In this document: piece by piece, positions 55,745 to 64,000 of the stretch
How positions within the stretch are numbered: position 1 is the stretch's first letter
How the letters are laid out: each line of letters begins with the position of its first letter
NCBI RefSeq assembly: GCF_900104955.1
Contig: NZ_FNSI01000001.1
Location: 3,940,001-4,004,000 of the forward strand
Direction: 5' to 3'
From: Beijerinckia sp. 28-YEA-48
Lineage (GTDB): Bacteria > Pseudomonadota > Alphaproteobacteria > Rhizobiales > Beijerinckiaceae
Length of the DNA stretch: 64,000 nucleotides
Notes under the pieces: generated by a model
Databases searched by the model: none
The model's input: the letters and a program-made list of their open reading frames with translations, nothing else
What the model was told of the DNA's origin: nothing
Made by a program: the position numbers and the translations under genes

Positions 55745-56721
55745 CCCGCCGCTCCCGCCGATGTACCTTTGCGGCCACGATCGATCAGCAGAGCGACGAT
55801 CAGCATCAGGCCGACGCAGAGAACCTGCAGGGATGGCTCGACCGACAAGATATTGAGGCCATTGCGCAGCACCGTGATGGCGAGCACGCCGAGCACGGTG
55901 CCGAGCAGCCAGCCCTGGCCTTTCTCAAACGACGTACCGCCAAGAACGACGGCGGCGATCGCCTCGAATTCCATGCCGACCGCCACCGACGGGTGAGCCG
56001 AATTCGTGCGCCCCAACAGCAGCAGAGCCGACAGCGCGACCGACAGGCTGCATAGGACATAAACCATCATATGGACGAGATCGGCCCGGATGCCGGCAAG
56101 ATGCAGCGCTTCCTTATTGCCGCCGATGGCAAAGATGTAATTGCCGAAGCGGGTGCGATAAAGCACGAGCCACAGCAGGCCGCAGAACAGCGCTGCGGCG
56201 ATCACCGGGGTTGGCAGACCGAGAACCGTCGAGCGGTAGAAAGTCTCCAAAGCTGGCGTGAAACCGCCGATGGGATCGCCGTGGCTGATCGCCAGCGCCA
56301 GTCCTTCGCTGATGCCTAAGGTACCCAAGGTGACGACAAAAGCTGGCAGCGACAGATAGCTGACGAGATAGCCGTTGATCAGGCCAATGATGAGACCGAC
56401 CGCGAGCGCGGCGCCCACAGCAACGATGAGCCCCCAGCCCGCCACCAGCAGCGCCGCGATGACCACACCACACAGACCCAGCAGCGCGCCTACCGACAGA
56501 TCGAGGCCGGCGGTGAGAATGACCAGGGTCATCGGCAGGGCCAGCATTAGGAGAAGCGACGCCTGCAAGCCGAGATTGGCGAGATTGTCGCCCGACAGAA
56601 AGCGCGGATTGCCGAAGGTGAACAGCGCCACCATGGCGACGAGGATGAAAGCGACGCCGGGAATCCTACGCCAGACTCCATCGTGGCTCACCGAGCCAGG
56701 GGCTGCGACATGATCGGTCAT
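55741..56721 (-). CDS. ABC transporter permease (RbsC/BPD_transp_2 family)
   Basis: The second permease is also 326 residues, with TAGLDLSVGALLGLCG, NGYLVSYLSLPAFVVTLGTLG and AAVVLGGTSFEKGQGWLLGT. The start overlaps the ATPase stop by ATGA, so the operon is tightly coupled. A pair of unequal permeases is common in rbs-like systems with non-ribose ligands. Confidence 0.92.
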   Translation of the reverse strand: MTDHVAAPGSVSHDGVWRRIPGVAFILVAMVALFTFGNPRFLSGDNLANLGLQASLLLMLALPMTLVILTAGLDLSVGALLGLCGVVIAALLVAGWGLIVAVGAALAVGLIIGLINGYLVSYLSLPAFVVTLGTLGISEGLALAISHGDPIGGFTPALETFYRSTVLGLPTPVIAAALFCGLLWLVLYRTRFGNYIFAIGGNKEALHLAGIRADLVHMMVYVLCSLSVALSALLLLGRTNSAHPSVAVGMEFEAIAAVVLGGTSFEKGQGWLLGTVLGVLAITVLRNGLNILSVEPSLQVLCVGLMLIVALLIDRGRKGTSAGAAG

Positions 56722-58241
56722 GGATGCACCGCCAGGTCGAGAATGGCCTTTTCCGATAGGTTGCCGTGATCGAGATGACCGACGATGGCGTAATCGCGCA
56801 TCACATAGGCGCGGTCGCAGAGATGCACGAGTTCGGGAAATTCGGAGCTGATCACCAGGACGGCGGCGCCCTCTTTCGCCAGGCCATCGATCAGCCGATA
56901 GATTTCAGCCTTGGCGCCGACATCGACGCCGCGCGTCGGTTCATCGAGCAGGAACAGGCGGGCACCCGCCGCCAGCCATTTGCCGAGCACGATCTTCTGC
57001 TGGTTGCCACCGCTGAGATCATGCACCTGCTGTCCCGGCCCGCGCGTCGCGATGTTGAGGCGGGCGATGAGATCGTCGCAGACCTGACGGGCGGTTGCCG
57101 GAATAAAGCGGAAATAGCGGAACAAGCGCCAGAGCGCGGCGGCGATGGCGTTGTCGCCCACCGTCAAGGGGAGCGCCAGCCCCTGGCGCTTGCGGTCTTC
57201 CGGTAGCAGCGCGATGCCGGCGCGGATGCTGGCGTCCGGACGCAAGGTAAAGGGCCGGCCGTTCAGGCGCAGGCTACCGCTCGTAAGGGGATCGACGCCG
57301 AAGATCGCACGCACGACTTCGGTGCGGCCTGATCCGACAAGACCAGCGAGGCCGACAACTTCGCCCGCGTGCACATCAAGGCAAATATCCGCCAGTTTCA
57401 CCGTGCGCATATTTTCGGCCGACAGCACGCAGGCTCCAGCCGCCACCGGCGCGCGGCGCGCCATTCCATCAAGGGAACGACCGATCATCAGGCGGACCAG
57501 CTCGTCCGTCGTCGCCTCGTCACGCCGGAAACTGCCGACCACGGCGCCGTCGCGCATCACCGTGATGCGATCGCCCAGCGCCATGATCTCCTTCATCCGA
57601 TGCGAGATATAGACGATCGCCACGCCGCGCTGCTTGAGCCGCGCGATGACATCGAACAAGCGATCGGATTCGCGCTCCGAAATCGCCGCCGTCGGCTCAT
57701 CCATCACCAGGATGCGGGCGTTCTGCGACAGAGCCTTGGCGATCTCGACCATCTGTTGATGGGCGACGCCAAGGTTATGGGCGAAGCCGTGTGTGTCATA
57801 GCTCAGACCCAGTTGCTGCAGGACCTGGCGCGCCGCCGCATGCATGGCTGACTTGTCGATGAAGCCGGCTTTTGAGAACGCTTGTTCGCGGCCTAGAAAA
57901 ATATTCTGGGCGATATCGAGATAGGGAACGAGCGAGAATTCCTGAAAGATGACGGCAATGCCCAGCGCATTGGCATCGGCTGGACCACGGATCGCAACCG
58001 GACGCCCTTCGACCTCCATCGCGCCGCCATCGGCAAGATAGGCGCCGCATAGCACTTTGATGAGCGAGGATTTGCCGGCGCCGTTCTGGCCGAGAATGAC
58101 ATGGACTTCGCCGGCCCTGATCTCGAACGAGACGTTTTTCAACGCATCGACGCCGGGGAAAGATTTTTTGATATTGCTCAGCCGCAGCAGGGGCATCGCC
58201 TGACCGTCAGAGGCCGATGCGAGGCGCTGCGCCACGGTCAT
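56718..58241 (-). CDS. Duplicated-domain sugar-type ABC ATPase (RbsA-like)
   Basis: The ATG at 58241 overlaps the RidA stop by ATGA and gives the usual 507 residues. A longer frame upstream is the antisense-like reading of the RidA gene. Domain 1 has Walker A GQNGAGKSS and Walker B VMDEPTAAIS. Domain 2 has a degenerate P-loop GLVGSGRTE, the signature LSGGNQQKIVLGKWL and DEPTRGVDVGAK. This asymmetry is normal for RbsA/MglA proteins. Confidence 0.93.
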   Translation of the reverse strand: MTVAQRLASASDGQAMPLLRLSNIKKSFPGVDALKNVSFEIRAGEVHVILGQNGAGKSSLIKVLCGAYLADGGAMEVEGRPVAIRGPADANALGIAVIFQEFSLVPYLDIAQNIFLGREQAFSKAGFIDKSAMHAAARQVLQQLGLSYDTHGFAHNLGVAHQQMVEIAKALSQNARILVMDEPTAAISERESDRLFDVIARLKQRGVAIVYISHRMKEIMALGDRITVMRDGAVVGSFRRDEATTDELVRLMIGRSLDGMARRAPVAAGACVLSAENMRTVKLADICLDVHAGEVVGLAGLVGSGRTEVVRAIFGVDPLTSGSLRLNGRPFTLRPDASIRAGIALLPEDRKRQGLALPLTVGDNAIAAALWRLFRYFRFIPATARQVCDDLIARLNIATRGPGQQVHDLSGGNQQKIVLGKWLAAGARLFLLDEPTRGVDVGAKAEIYRLIDGLAKEGAAVLVISSEFPELVHLCDRAYVMRDYAIVGHLDHGNLSEKAILDLAVHP

Positions 58242-58702
58242 TTGCCGACGGGGAAGGCGGCGATCATATCGAGTTCGATGCGCGCGCCCTGGGTCGAAAG
58301 CTGATTGACGCAGACCGTCGTACTGGCTGGCGTCCAGTCGCCGAAATATTCCTTCAACACCGCGACCATGCCGTCCTGATCGCGAATATCGGTGAGATAT
58401 TTCGTGACCTTGACGATGTCGGTCCACGTCAGCCCCTCATGTTCGAGAATCGACTTGATCGTTTCCATGGCCCGCCGCGTCTGATCCTCGATCGCGTTGG
58501 GATGAACATGCTCGGAAATATCGTGCGGATGTTTGTGATAGAGCGGCGATGGCGTGGCGCCCGAGATGAAGAGCAAGCCGCAGGGGCTCTCGATGCGCAT
58601 GGCCGGCGCGTAAGGCATGTCGGGCTTGCGCTCGGGATGGGTTTGAATCTCTTTGAGAGCAGGATTTGACGGCGAAGCGGCATACGCAGGCTTGCGTGTC
58701 AT
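58238..58702 (-). CDS. RidA family protein
   Basis: The start at 58702 is supported by GGGAG. The 154-residue protein is a RidA-like trimer-forming deaminase relative: ISGATPSPLYHKHPHD, QTRRAMETIKSILEHEGLTWTDIVKVTKYLTD and, near the end, ARIELDMIAAFP. The canonical catalytic arginine region is altered. It is the first gene of the ABC transporter operon and is divergent from the MarR regulator, across a palindromic operator. Its coupling to a transporter suggests it acts on the imported compound's degradation. Confidence 0.85.
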   Translation of the reverse strand: MTRKPAYAASPSNPALKEIQTHPERKPDMPYAPAMRIESPCGLLFISGATPSPLYHKHPHDISEHVHPNAIEDQTRRAMETIKSILEHEGLTWTDIVKVTKYLTDIRDQDGMVAVLKEYFGDWTPASTTVCVNQLSTQGARIELDMIAAFPVGK

Positions 58703-58832
58703 CGATAGGCTCCCTGTTCGTGGCGCTCGCGATGGAGCGCTCCAGAACGTTGCGAACGAAGCTTGACGATCTCGCCCTGCCCCGATCGAACGCGTCCCCT
58801 CATATTTAACCTTGGTACAGAGCATCATCTCG

Positions 58833-58856
58833 ATTTATCTTTGTGTCAAGATAAAT
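58833..58856. promoter_or_regulatory. Palindromic MarR-type operator
   Basis: ATTTATCTT at 58833-58841 and AAGATAAAT at 58848-58856 are perfect 9-base inverted repeats around TGTGTC. The site lies in the gap between the divergent RidA/ABC operon and the MarR gene, exactly where a dimeric MarR repressor would control both. Confidence 0.75.
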
Positions 58857-58909
58857 GCCCGATGAAAATTTTCGCAGCGCCTGCCTCGCGAAGCGCCAGG
58901 AATAAGCTT

Positions 58910-59473
58910 ATGAATAAGCCCATGACTGATACGAAGACTGAACCGAAGACCGAGACAAAGAACGCCTCTCAGGATTCCATCGATGAGATCATCGCCGGCT
59001 GGGAAGTCTGCCGCCCCGATCTCGACGCGCACCATCTGGAGACGGTCGGCCGGATCGTCCGCCTGTCGCTGTTGATGCGCGACCGGATCGAAAAAAGTCT
59101 GGCGCAGCATGGCCTGGCCTGGGACATGTTCGATCTGCTTCTGACGCTCTATCGCTGGGAAGGCGCCGGCGCCGAGGGTGTGCGCCCGACCGACCTTTAT
59201 GCCGAGTGCCTGCTCTCGTCCGGCGGCATGACGGCACGTCTGCGCCGGGCCGAGGAAGACGGTTATATCTTACGCCGACGCGATCCGAGCGATGGCCGTG
59301 GCGCGCGGATCACGCTGACGGCCAAGGGCCGCAACATGGTGAAGAAACTCGTCCCCGGCCATTTCGCCGCTTCCCACGGGCTCGTCAGCGCCTTGAATAA
59401 CAGCGACAAGGACAAACTCGCCGATCTCCTGCAGCGCCTCATGATCTCGCTTGAAAGTCCGCGTGAGGATTAG
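58910..59473 (+). CDS. MarR family transcriptional regulator
   Basis: The ATG at 58910 is chosen for the AGGAA at 58898-58902. Earlier in-frame starts overlap the operator region. The 187-residue protein has a charged N-terminal tail and a MarR winged helix (RPTDLYAECLLSSGGMTARLRRAEEDGYILRRRDPSDGRGARITLTAKG). It likely represses the divergent transporter operon and the downstream CoA-ligase genes until an aromatic or CoA-thioester ligand binds. Confidence 0.9.
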   Translation: MNKPMTDTKTEPKTETKNASQDSIDEIIAGWEVCRPDLDAHHLETVGRIVRLSLLMRDRIEKSLAQHGLAWDMFDLLLTLYRWEGAGAEGVRPTDLYAECLLSSGGMTARLRRAEEDGYILRRRDPSDGRGARITLTAKGRNMVKKLVPGHFAASHGLVSALNNSDKDKLADLLQRLMISLESPRED

Positions 59474-59674
59474 TCGAAGCGGGAACCGACCTTCCCGTTT
59501 CTGCCCTGCTTGGTGCAAAAGCACCTATCCGATCAGCGCATAACCGCCCTGCCTCGGAATCCGTTCGGCACGACGTTGCAGCCTGGCATCTTCTGCTGCA
59601 TCCTCCGGACGCAGGCACGGCACCTCGGAGCAAATCGCGAGGCCCTGCCGCATATACGAGGGAGGGCCTTTGCG

Positions 59675-61183
59675 TTGAGCACGACTGTTTTGACTCTGCT
59701 GCAAGCCGCGCCGGACGCTTCAATCGCGCTGGCGGCGCCTGGACGTAGTCCTATGACTTTCGGCGCGCTGCGCGCCTTCATCAGGCAGATCCACCGTCAG
59801 CTGGCGGCCAAAGGCATCGGCCCTGGCGACCGTGTCGCCATCGTGCTCCCCAACGGCCCTGAAATGGCCTCGTCTTTCCTGGCGGTGGCTTCCGGCCTGT
59901 CGGCCGCGCCGCTCAATCCCGCCTATAAGCAAGCCGAGTATGAATTCTATCTATCCGACCTGACGCCAAAACTGGTGCTCGTCGAGCCGGGCTCGGACAA
60001 TCCAGTGCGGGCGGCAGCAGCAAAACTGAACATTCCCGTCGCCGAACTGCAGATCGCCGCGGACGCGCCGGCCGGCGCCTTCACTCTGTGGCCGGAAGAG
60101 GCCGACAGCACGCCGCCGGCGCCCCACCATGAAGCGCTCGTCCTGCACACGTCGGGCACCACGTCGCGCCCCAAGGTCGTGCCCCTGTCGCAGACCAATC
60201 TATTCGCTTCCGCCAATAATATCGCGGCGACGCTGCGGCTTTCCCAGCAGGATCACTGCCTCAATGTCATGCCGCTGTTCCACATCCACGGGCTGATGGC
60301 CGTGGTGCTGGCCTCCATGACGGCTGGCGCGTCGGTGTGCTGCACGCCAGGCTTCAATGCGCTGCGCTTCTTTGGCTGGGCGACCGAAGAGAAGCCGACC
60401 TGGTATTCGGCGGTGCCGACCATGCATCAGGCCATCCTGCAGCGGGCCGGGCGCAATGCCGATGCGGTGGCGTCGATGGGCCTGCGCTTCGTGCGCTCGT
60501 CCTCGGCTTCGCTGCCGCCATCGGTGTTCAAGGAATTGCAGGAAACCTTCCGCTGCCCGGTGATCGAAGCCTATGGCATGACGGAAGCCGCGCATCAGAT
60601 GGCCTCCAATCCGCTGCCGCCGGGCGAACAGAAGCCAGGCTTCGTCGGCATGGCGGCGGGGCCGGAGATCTGCATTCTTGATCTGGGCGGCGCCAGCATG
60701 CCCGCCGGCAGCGAAGGCGAGGTCTGCATTCGCGGCGCCAATGTCACTCTCGGCTACGAGAACAATCCCGCCGCCAATGCATCGGGCTTTACCAACGGCT
60801 GGTTCCGCACCGGCGACCAGGGCTATCTCGACGACGGCGGCTATCTGAAGATCACCGGCCGCATCAAGGAGATCATCAACCGGGGCGGCGAAAAGGTGTC
60901 GCCGCTGGAGGTGGATGACGTGCTGCTGGAACATCCAGCCGTGGGCCAATGCGTCACCTTCGGCATGCCGCACAAGGCGCTGGGCGAAGAAGTGGCCGCC
61001 GCCATCGTGTTGGCGGAGGGCGCCACCCTGACAGCCTCTGAATTGCAGGCCTTTGCCTCGCAAACGCTCGCGCCCTACAAGGTGCCGAAGAAAATCGTGA
61101 TCCTCGACGAAGTGCCGAAAGGCGCCACCGGCAAGGTGCAGCGCATCGGCCTGGCCAAATTGCTTGGCCTGGGAGAAGCCTGA
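59675..61183 (+). CDS. Acyl-CoA synthetase (AMP-forming), AAE3/oxalate-CoA ligase-like
   Basis: The TTG at 59675 follows GGAGGG and gives a 502-residue protein of normal size. Frames starting upstream run through leader DNA. Motifs: LHTSGTTSRPK (P-loop), EAYGMTEAAHQM, TGDQGYLDDGGYLKITGRIKEIINRGGEKVSPLE and the terminal lysine in PKGATGKVQR. The PLFHIHGLMAV segment is like that in the oxalate/medium-chain-acid ligases of the AAE3 group. It activates a carboxylic acid with CoA, probably the compound brought in by the divergent transporter. Confidence 0.9.
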   Translation: MSTTVLTLLQAAPDASIALAAPGRSPMTFGALRAFIRQIHRQLAAKGIGPGDRVAIVLPNGPEMASSFLAVASGLSAAPLNPAYKQAEYEFYLSDLTPKLVLVEPGSDNPVRAAAAKLNIPVAELQIAADAPAGAFTLWPEEADSTPPAPHHEALVLHTSGTTSRPKVVPLSQTNLFASANNIAATLRLSQQDHCLNVMPLFHIHGLMAVVLASMTAGASVCCTPGFNALRFFGWATEEKPTWYSAVPTMHQAILQRAGRNADAVASMGLRFVRSSSASLPPSVFKELQETFRCPVIEAYGMTEAAHQMASNPLPPGEQKPGFVGMAAGPEICILDLGGASMPAGSEGEVCIRGANVTLGYENNPAANASGFTNGWFRTGDQGYLDDGGYLKITGRIKEIINRGGEKVSPLEVDDVLLEHPAVGQCVTFGMPHKALGEEVAAAIVLAEGATLTASELQAFASQTLAPYKVPKKIVILDEVPKGATGKVQRIGLAKLLGLGEA

Positions 61184-61184
61184 C

Positions 61185-62231
61185 ATGGTCAAAGTCTGTG
61201 TGTTCGGGGCCGGCGCCATTGGCGGCTATATGGCGGCGGCCCTCGCTGAGGCCGGCGCCGACATATCGCTCGTCGCGCGCGGCCCGCATCTGGCGGCGAT
61301 CAAAGCCTCCGGCCTGAAACTGCGCAAGGACGGAACGGAGAAGACCTATCGCATCAAGGCGAGCGACGATCCCCGTGATCTGGGCGAACAGGATTATGTC
61401 ATCACCGGCCTGAAGGCCCATGCGGTGCCGCCGATCGTCGAGCGTTTCGCGCCTCTGCTTGGCGCCAGGACGGCCATCGTCCCAGCCGTCAATGGCCTGC
61501 CCTGGTGGTATTTCCACGGCATCAAGACCGGCACGGCGCTCGACGGCACCTGGCTCGAAAGTGTCGACCCTGGCGGCGCGCAATGGAAATTCTTCGGGCC
61601 AGAGCGCGCCATCGGCTGTGTCGTCTACCCCGCTTGCGACGTGCCTGAACCGGGCGTCATCCATCATGCGAGCGGCGACCGCTTCACCCTGGGTGAACCG
61701 GATGGGTCCGACAGCGAGCGTCTGCGCGTGTTGTCGGAACTGCTCATCGCCGGCGGCCTGCGCGCGCCGCGCAAAGCGCGCCTGCGCGACGAGATCTGGA
61801 TCAAGCTGTGGGGTAATTGTTCGTTCAATCCGGTCTCCGCGCTCACGGGCGCCAGCCTCGATGTGATCGGCGCCGACACGGCAAGCTATCGGCTGATCCA
61901 TGCGATGATGGCCGAATGCAAGGCCGTGGGCGAAGCCATCGGCGCGCGCTTCTCCGTCAGCATCGAACAACGCATCAAGGGCGGCACCGATATCGTCGGC
62001 CACAAGCCCTCGACGCGCCACGATGTCGAACTCGGCCGCCCGATGGAGATCGATCCGCTGGTTTCTTCGGTGTTGGAACTGGCGCGCCGGCTGAACATCG
62101 CGACGCCAACGCTCGACTCCGTGGCGACGCTGGTGCGCCTGCAAGGCCAAGTGCTCAATCTTTACGAGCGCCGGCCAGCCCTTGAAGCCGCAATCCTGCC
62201 GCAGACCAGCGCACAGGAGGCCGCCGCCTAG
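61185..62231 (+). CDS. Ketopantoate reductase (ApbA/PanE) family oxidoreductase
   Basis: The ATG lies one base after the ligase stop, so the two are cotranscribed. The 348-residue protein has the NADPH loop FGAGAIGGYMAAALAEAG, KAHAVPPIVE, the asparagine region PAVNGLPWWYFH, and the helical C-terminal domain (DEIWIKLWGNCSFNPVSALTGA). It is longer than PanE and in a catabolic operon, so it probably oxidises or reduces a hydroxy- or keto-acid rather than ketopantoate. Confidence 0.88.
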   Translation: MVKVCVFGAGAIGGYMAAALAEAGADISLVARGPHLAAIKASGLKLRKDGTEKTYRIKASDDPRDLGEQDYVITGLKAHAVPPIVERFAPLLGARTAIVPAVNGLPWWYFHGIKTGTALDGTWLESVDPGGAQWKFFGPERAIGCVVYPACDVPEPGVIHHASGDRFTLGEPDGSDSERLRVLSELLIAGGLRAPRKARLRDEIWIKLWGNCSFNPVSALTGASLDVIGADTASYRLIHAMMAECKAVGEAIGARFSVSIEQRIKGGTDIVGHKPSTRHDVELGRPMEIDPLVSSVLELARRLNIATPTLDSVATLVRLQGQVLNLYERRPALEAAILPQTSAQEAAA

Positions 62232-62257
62232 ATCGAGGCGCGAGCGTCAGATGCCGC

Positions 62258-63382
62258 CTACCCCTGCAATCGCGGCATCAGCCGCAGAGCATTCTCACGC
62301 TCGATGGCCCGCAGCTCGGTCTCGGAAAATAGTTCGAGCTTGCGCAGGCCTTGAACCTCCTCGGCGGCGGGACGATAGGGAAAATCGCCGCCGAGCAAAA
62401 TCTGACTGGTCGGCACGAATTTGGTCAAGCCGGCCATTGTCGAGGGGTTGGTGGTCGCGACGACATCGTAATACTGCCGCTTGAATTCATAGAGCGCGCC
62501 GTTCGGCAGGTTCTCGCTGATCGTTTTAACCCGCGTGAAGAGCCGGTCCAGCCGCGCGGCGAACGTCGGCAACGATCCCCCGCCATGCGAGAAGATGAAG
62601 CGAATATCGGGGCACTTGGAAAAGACGCCGTTGACGGCCAGGCTTGCCGCGCAGCGGGTCGTGTCGGTCGGATATTCGATCAAGGCCGACGAAACGTTGG
62701 GAACGAGCGAATCGCAGCATGTGGGCGCCGTCGGGTGAAAATAGACAACCGCTTTGCGCCGATTCAATTCCTGAAAGACCGGAAAGAAAGCGTGGTCTCC
62801 TGGCCAGCGGTCGCCGTAGCTCGTCATCAGGCCGATGCCATCGAGCTTGAGAGTATCGAGCGCATATTCGATTTCGCGCAGACTGCCCTCGACGTCAGGC
62901 AGTGGAATGGCGGCGAACATGCCGAACCGACCCGGGAAATCGCGGACCAATCCCGCACCATAATCGTTGCACAAGCGGGCCAGACGGCGGCCCTGGGCGA
63001 CGTCGCCGAAATAGACGCCGGGTGTCGAGATCGACACGACAGCCGTCGCCACACCCGCCTTGTCCATATCGTCAATGGAACGGCGCGGGGTCCAACCGTC
63101 GATCACGTCTGGATTGATCCCTTGTGACGCGTTCATCACACGTTCCCGTTCTTCGGCCAGAAAGGCCGGCGGCAGAATGTGATGATGGGTATCGATCCGG
63201 TAAGGCTTCTGCGCGTTCGACGCTGCTGTTGTTGCGGAGGTCGGCGCCCCCTGCGCATGAGAGCGACCGCATAGACAGGCCGTTGCCGCGAGCGCGCCGA
63301 AGTCGCGCAGAAAGCCGCGCCGATCGACATTCGATGGCGTGGAACTCATCTTGAACCTGTCAGCCGATGACATGAATGCCAT
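62258..63382 (-). CDS. Tat-exported amidohydrolase family protein (ACMSD-like)
   Basis: The ATG at 63382 follows GGGAGGAG; a GTG two codons upstream is less well placed. The 374-residue protein has a twin-arginine signal (DRRGFLRDFGALAATACLCG), then a TIM-barrel amidohydrolase with the metal motif IDTHHHILP, a central histidine in VVYFHPTAPT and FIFSHGGGSLP. Relatives include aminocarboxymuconate-semialdehyde decarboxylase and resorcylate decarboxylases. Export makes an extracytoplasmic hydrolase or decarboxylase likely. It is upstream of nothing but converges on the ketopantoate-reductase-like gene. Confidence 0.85.
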   Translation of the reverse strand: MAFMSSADRFKMSSTPSNVDRRGFLRDFGALAATACLCGRSHAQGAPTSATTAASNAQKPYRIDTHHHILPPAFLAEERERVMNASQGINPDVIDGWTPRRSIDDMDKAGVATAVVSISTPGVYFGDVAQGRRLARLCNDYGAGLVRDFPGRFGMFAAIPLPDVEGSLREIEYALDTLKLDGIGLMTSYGDRWPGDHAFFPVFQELNRRKAVVYFHPTAPTCCDSLVPNVSSALIEYPTDTTRCAASLAVNGVFSKCPDIRFIFSHGGGSLPTFAARLDRLFTRVKTISENLPNGALYEFKRQYYDVVATTNPSTMAGLTKFVPTSQILLGGDFPYRPAAEEVQGLRKLELFSETELRAIERENALRLMPRLQG

Positions 63383-63439
63383 GCGCACTCCTCCCAGGGT
63401 TCGCTCTTCGAGCCGGCAGCGAAGGCGTTGAGACCCGCC

Positions 63440-64000
63440 CTATTGCTCGCCTTTGACACCGGTCAATTTCACCAAGTTTTCCATGCGACGCATGTCAGCT
63501 GCGATCACTTCGCCAAAAGCCTGCGGCGTGGAAAATATGGGCGTCATGGCCTGCGCGGTTACGTATTTTTCGCGCATCGCCGGATCAGCGAAGATTTCCG
63601 CGACGTCTTTCGCGATTTTCTCCGGCAAGCCTGATGGAGATCCGCTTGTCAGAAACAGGCCGAACCACGTGACCCCTGGGTCGATCTCGCCGAATCCCGC
63701 TTCCGCGACAGTCATCACCTGCGGCAACTCGGGGAGGCGCTTGTCGGAAAGGACCGCGAGAGGCTTGATGCGTCCCGCCTGCATTTGCTGTTGCGCGCGC
63801 GAAACACCCACGAGAGTCAATTGCGCCTCGCCCGCCGCCGTTGCGCTGAAGGCCGGAACGATCCCCTTATAGGGCACCTGGGCGATATTGGTGCCGGCGA
63901 CTTTGTTGAGCCCCTCGAAAAGCAGATGCGGGAGGCTGCCCGACCCATAAGACGCATAGACGAGTTTGCTTGATTCTTTGCGCGCCAGTTCGACCAATTC
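63440..64000 (-). CDS. Bug/TctC-family solute-binding protein, C-terminal part (cut by window edge)
   Basis: The frame is open to the window edge and contains about 187 C-terminal residues of an expected 320 or so. VYASYGSGSLPHLLFEGLNKVAG, VPYKGIVPAFSATAAGE and LTSGSPSGLPEKIAKDV are typical. It is codirectional with, and 57 bases upstream of, the amidohydrolase, so the two probably form an operon that imports the hydrolase product or substrate. Confidence 0.88.
   Translation of the reverse strand, partial: ELVELARKESSKLVYASYGSGSLPHLLFEGLNKVAGTNIAQVPYKGIVPAFSATAAGEAQLTLVGVSRAQQQMQAGRIKPLAVLSDKRLPELPQVMTVAEAGFGEIDPGVTWFGLFLTSGSPSGLPEKIAKDVAEIFADPAMREKYVTAQAMTPIFSTPQAFGEVIAADMRRMENLVKLTGVKGEQ

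Noticed and set aside
53730-58241. Naming the ABC operon rbsBCA
   Set aside because: The family is right but the neighbourhood has no ribose genes, so a specific symbol would mislead.
1-64000. CRISPR arrays, tRNA or rRNA genes, transposases, phage genes
   Set aside because: None was recognised on reading both strands; the repeats present are short palindromes without regular spacers.

Overview
The window is 64 kb of GC-rich chromosomal DNA from an alphaproteobacterium, most likely of the order Hyphomicrobiales (Rhizobiales). The clues are a gcrA cell-cycle regulator, an argD-argF-hslO operon, a long alphaproteobacterial-type dCTP deaminase, a SAM-II riboswitch in front of metZ, a phoR-pstSCAB-phoU-phoB operon, many Bug/TctC-type solute-binding proteins, and dispersed palindromic repeats of the kind common in this order. 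No rRNA, tRNA, transposase, phage gene or CRISPR array was seen. Most genes are intact and tightly packed.

Layout. 1-7.2 kb: edge of a transporter gene, a quinone-oxidoreductase-like gene, a repeat-filled gap, an MBL hydrolase, the hslO/argF/argD operon, and a lipoprotein peptidase. 7.4-17 kb: an accessory catabolic block with two near-twin Rieske oxygenases, an SDR, an IclR regulator with a palindromic operator, catalase, and a minus-strand run of two Bug solute-binding proteins, an omega-aminotransferase and a RidA protein. 17-28.5 kb: a HAD protein, a CheY-type receiver, a phosphopantetheinyl transferase, an IorAB-type molybdenum hydroxylase, threonine synthase, an acetyltransferase, a 7TMR-DISM/PAS/GGDEF/EAL protein and a flippase-like membrane protein. 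28.5-35.2 kb: the complete phosphate-starvation operon with two candidate Pho boxes. 35.2-42.8 kb: gcrA, metZ under a SAM-II riboswitch plus terminator, dcd, a membrane protein, an MBL hydrolase, a cupin with a divergent IclR regulator, and cmk. 43-46 kb: a VanA-like oxygenase, a GntR regulator and a VanB-like reductase. 46-53.5 kb: maeB, mutS, a retropepsin-like protease and a phosphohexomutase. 53.7-64 kb: a divergent catabolic locus with an rbs-type ABC transporter and a RidA protein on the minus strand, a MarR regulator, a CoA ligase and a ketopantoate-reductase-like enzyme on the plus strand, then a Tat-exported amidohydrolase and the edge of a further Bug protein.

How it fits together. 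The Rieske oxygenases, the single VanB-type reductase, the IclR/GntR/MarR regulators, the gentisate-dioxygenase-like cupin, the CoA ligase and the solute-binding proteins suggest a soil or rhizosphere bacterium that uses aromatic or other organic acids. The most interesting structure outside genes is a composite double-hairpin repeat, present in two full copies and one half copy. Its stems change sequence while keeping their pairing, and the flanks stay fixed. The best candidate for an unassigned system is the MarR-centred transporter/RidA/CoA-ligase locus at 53.7-63.4 kb. Neither claim has been tested against databases.
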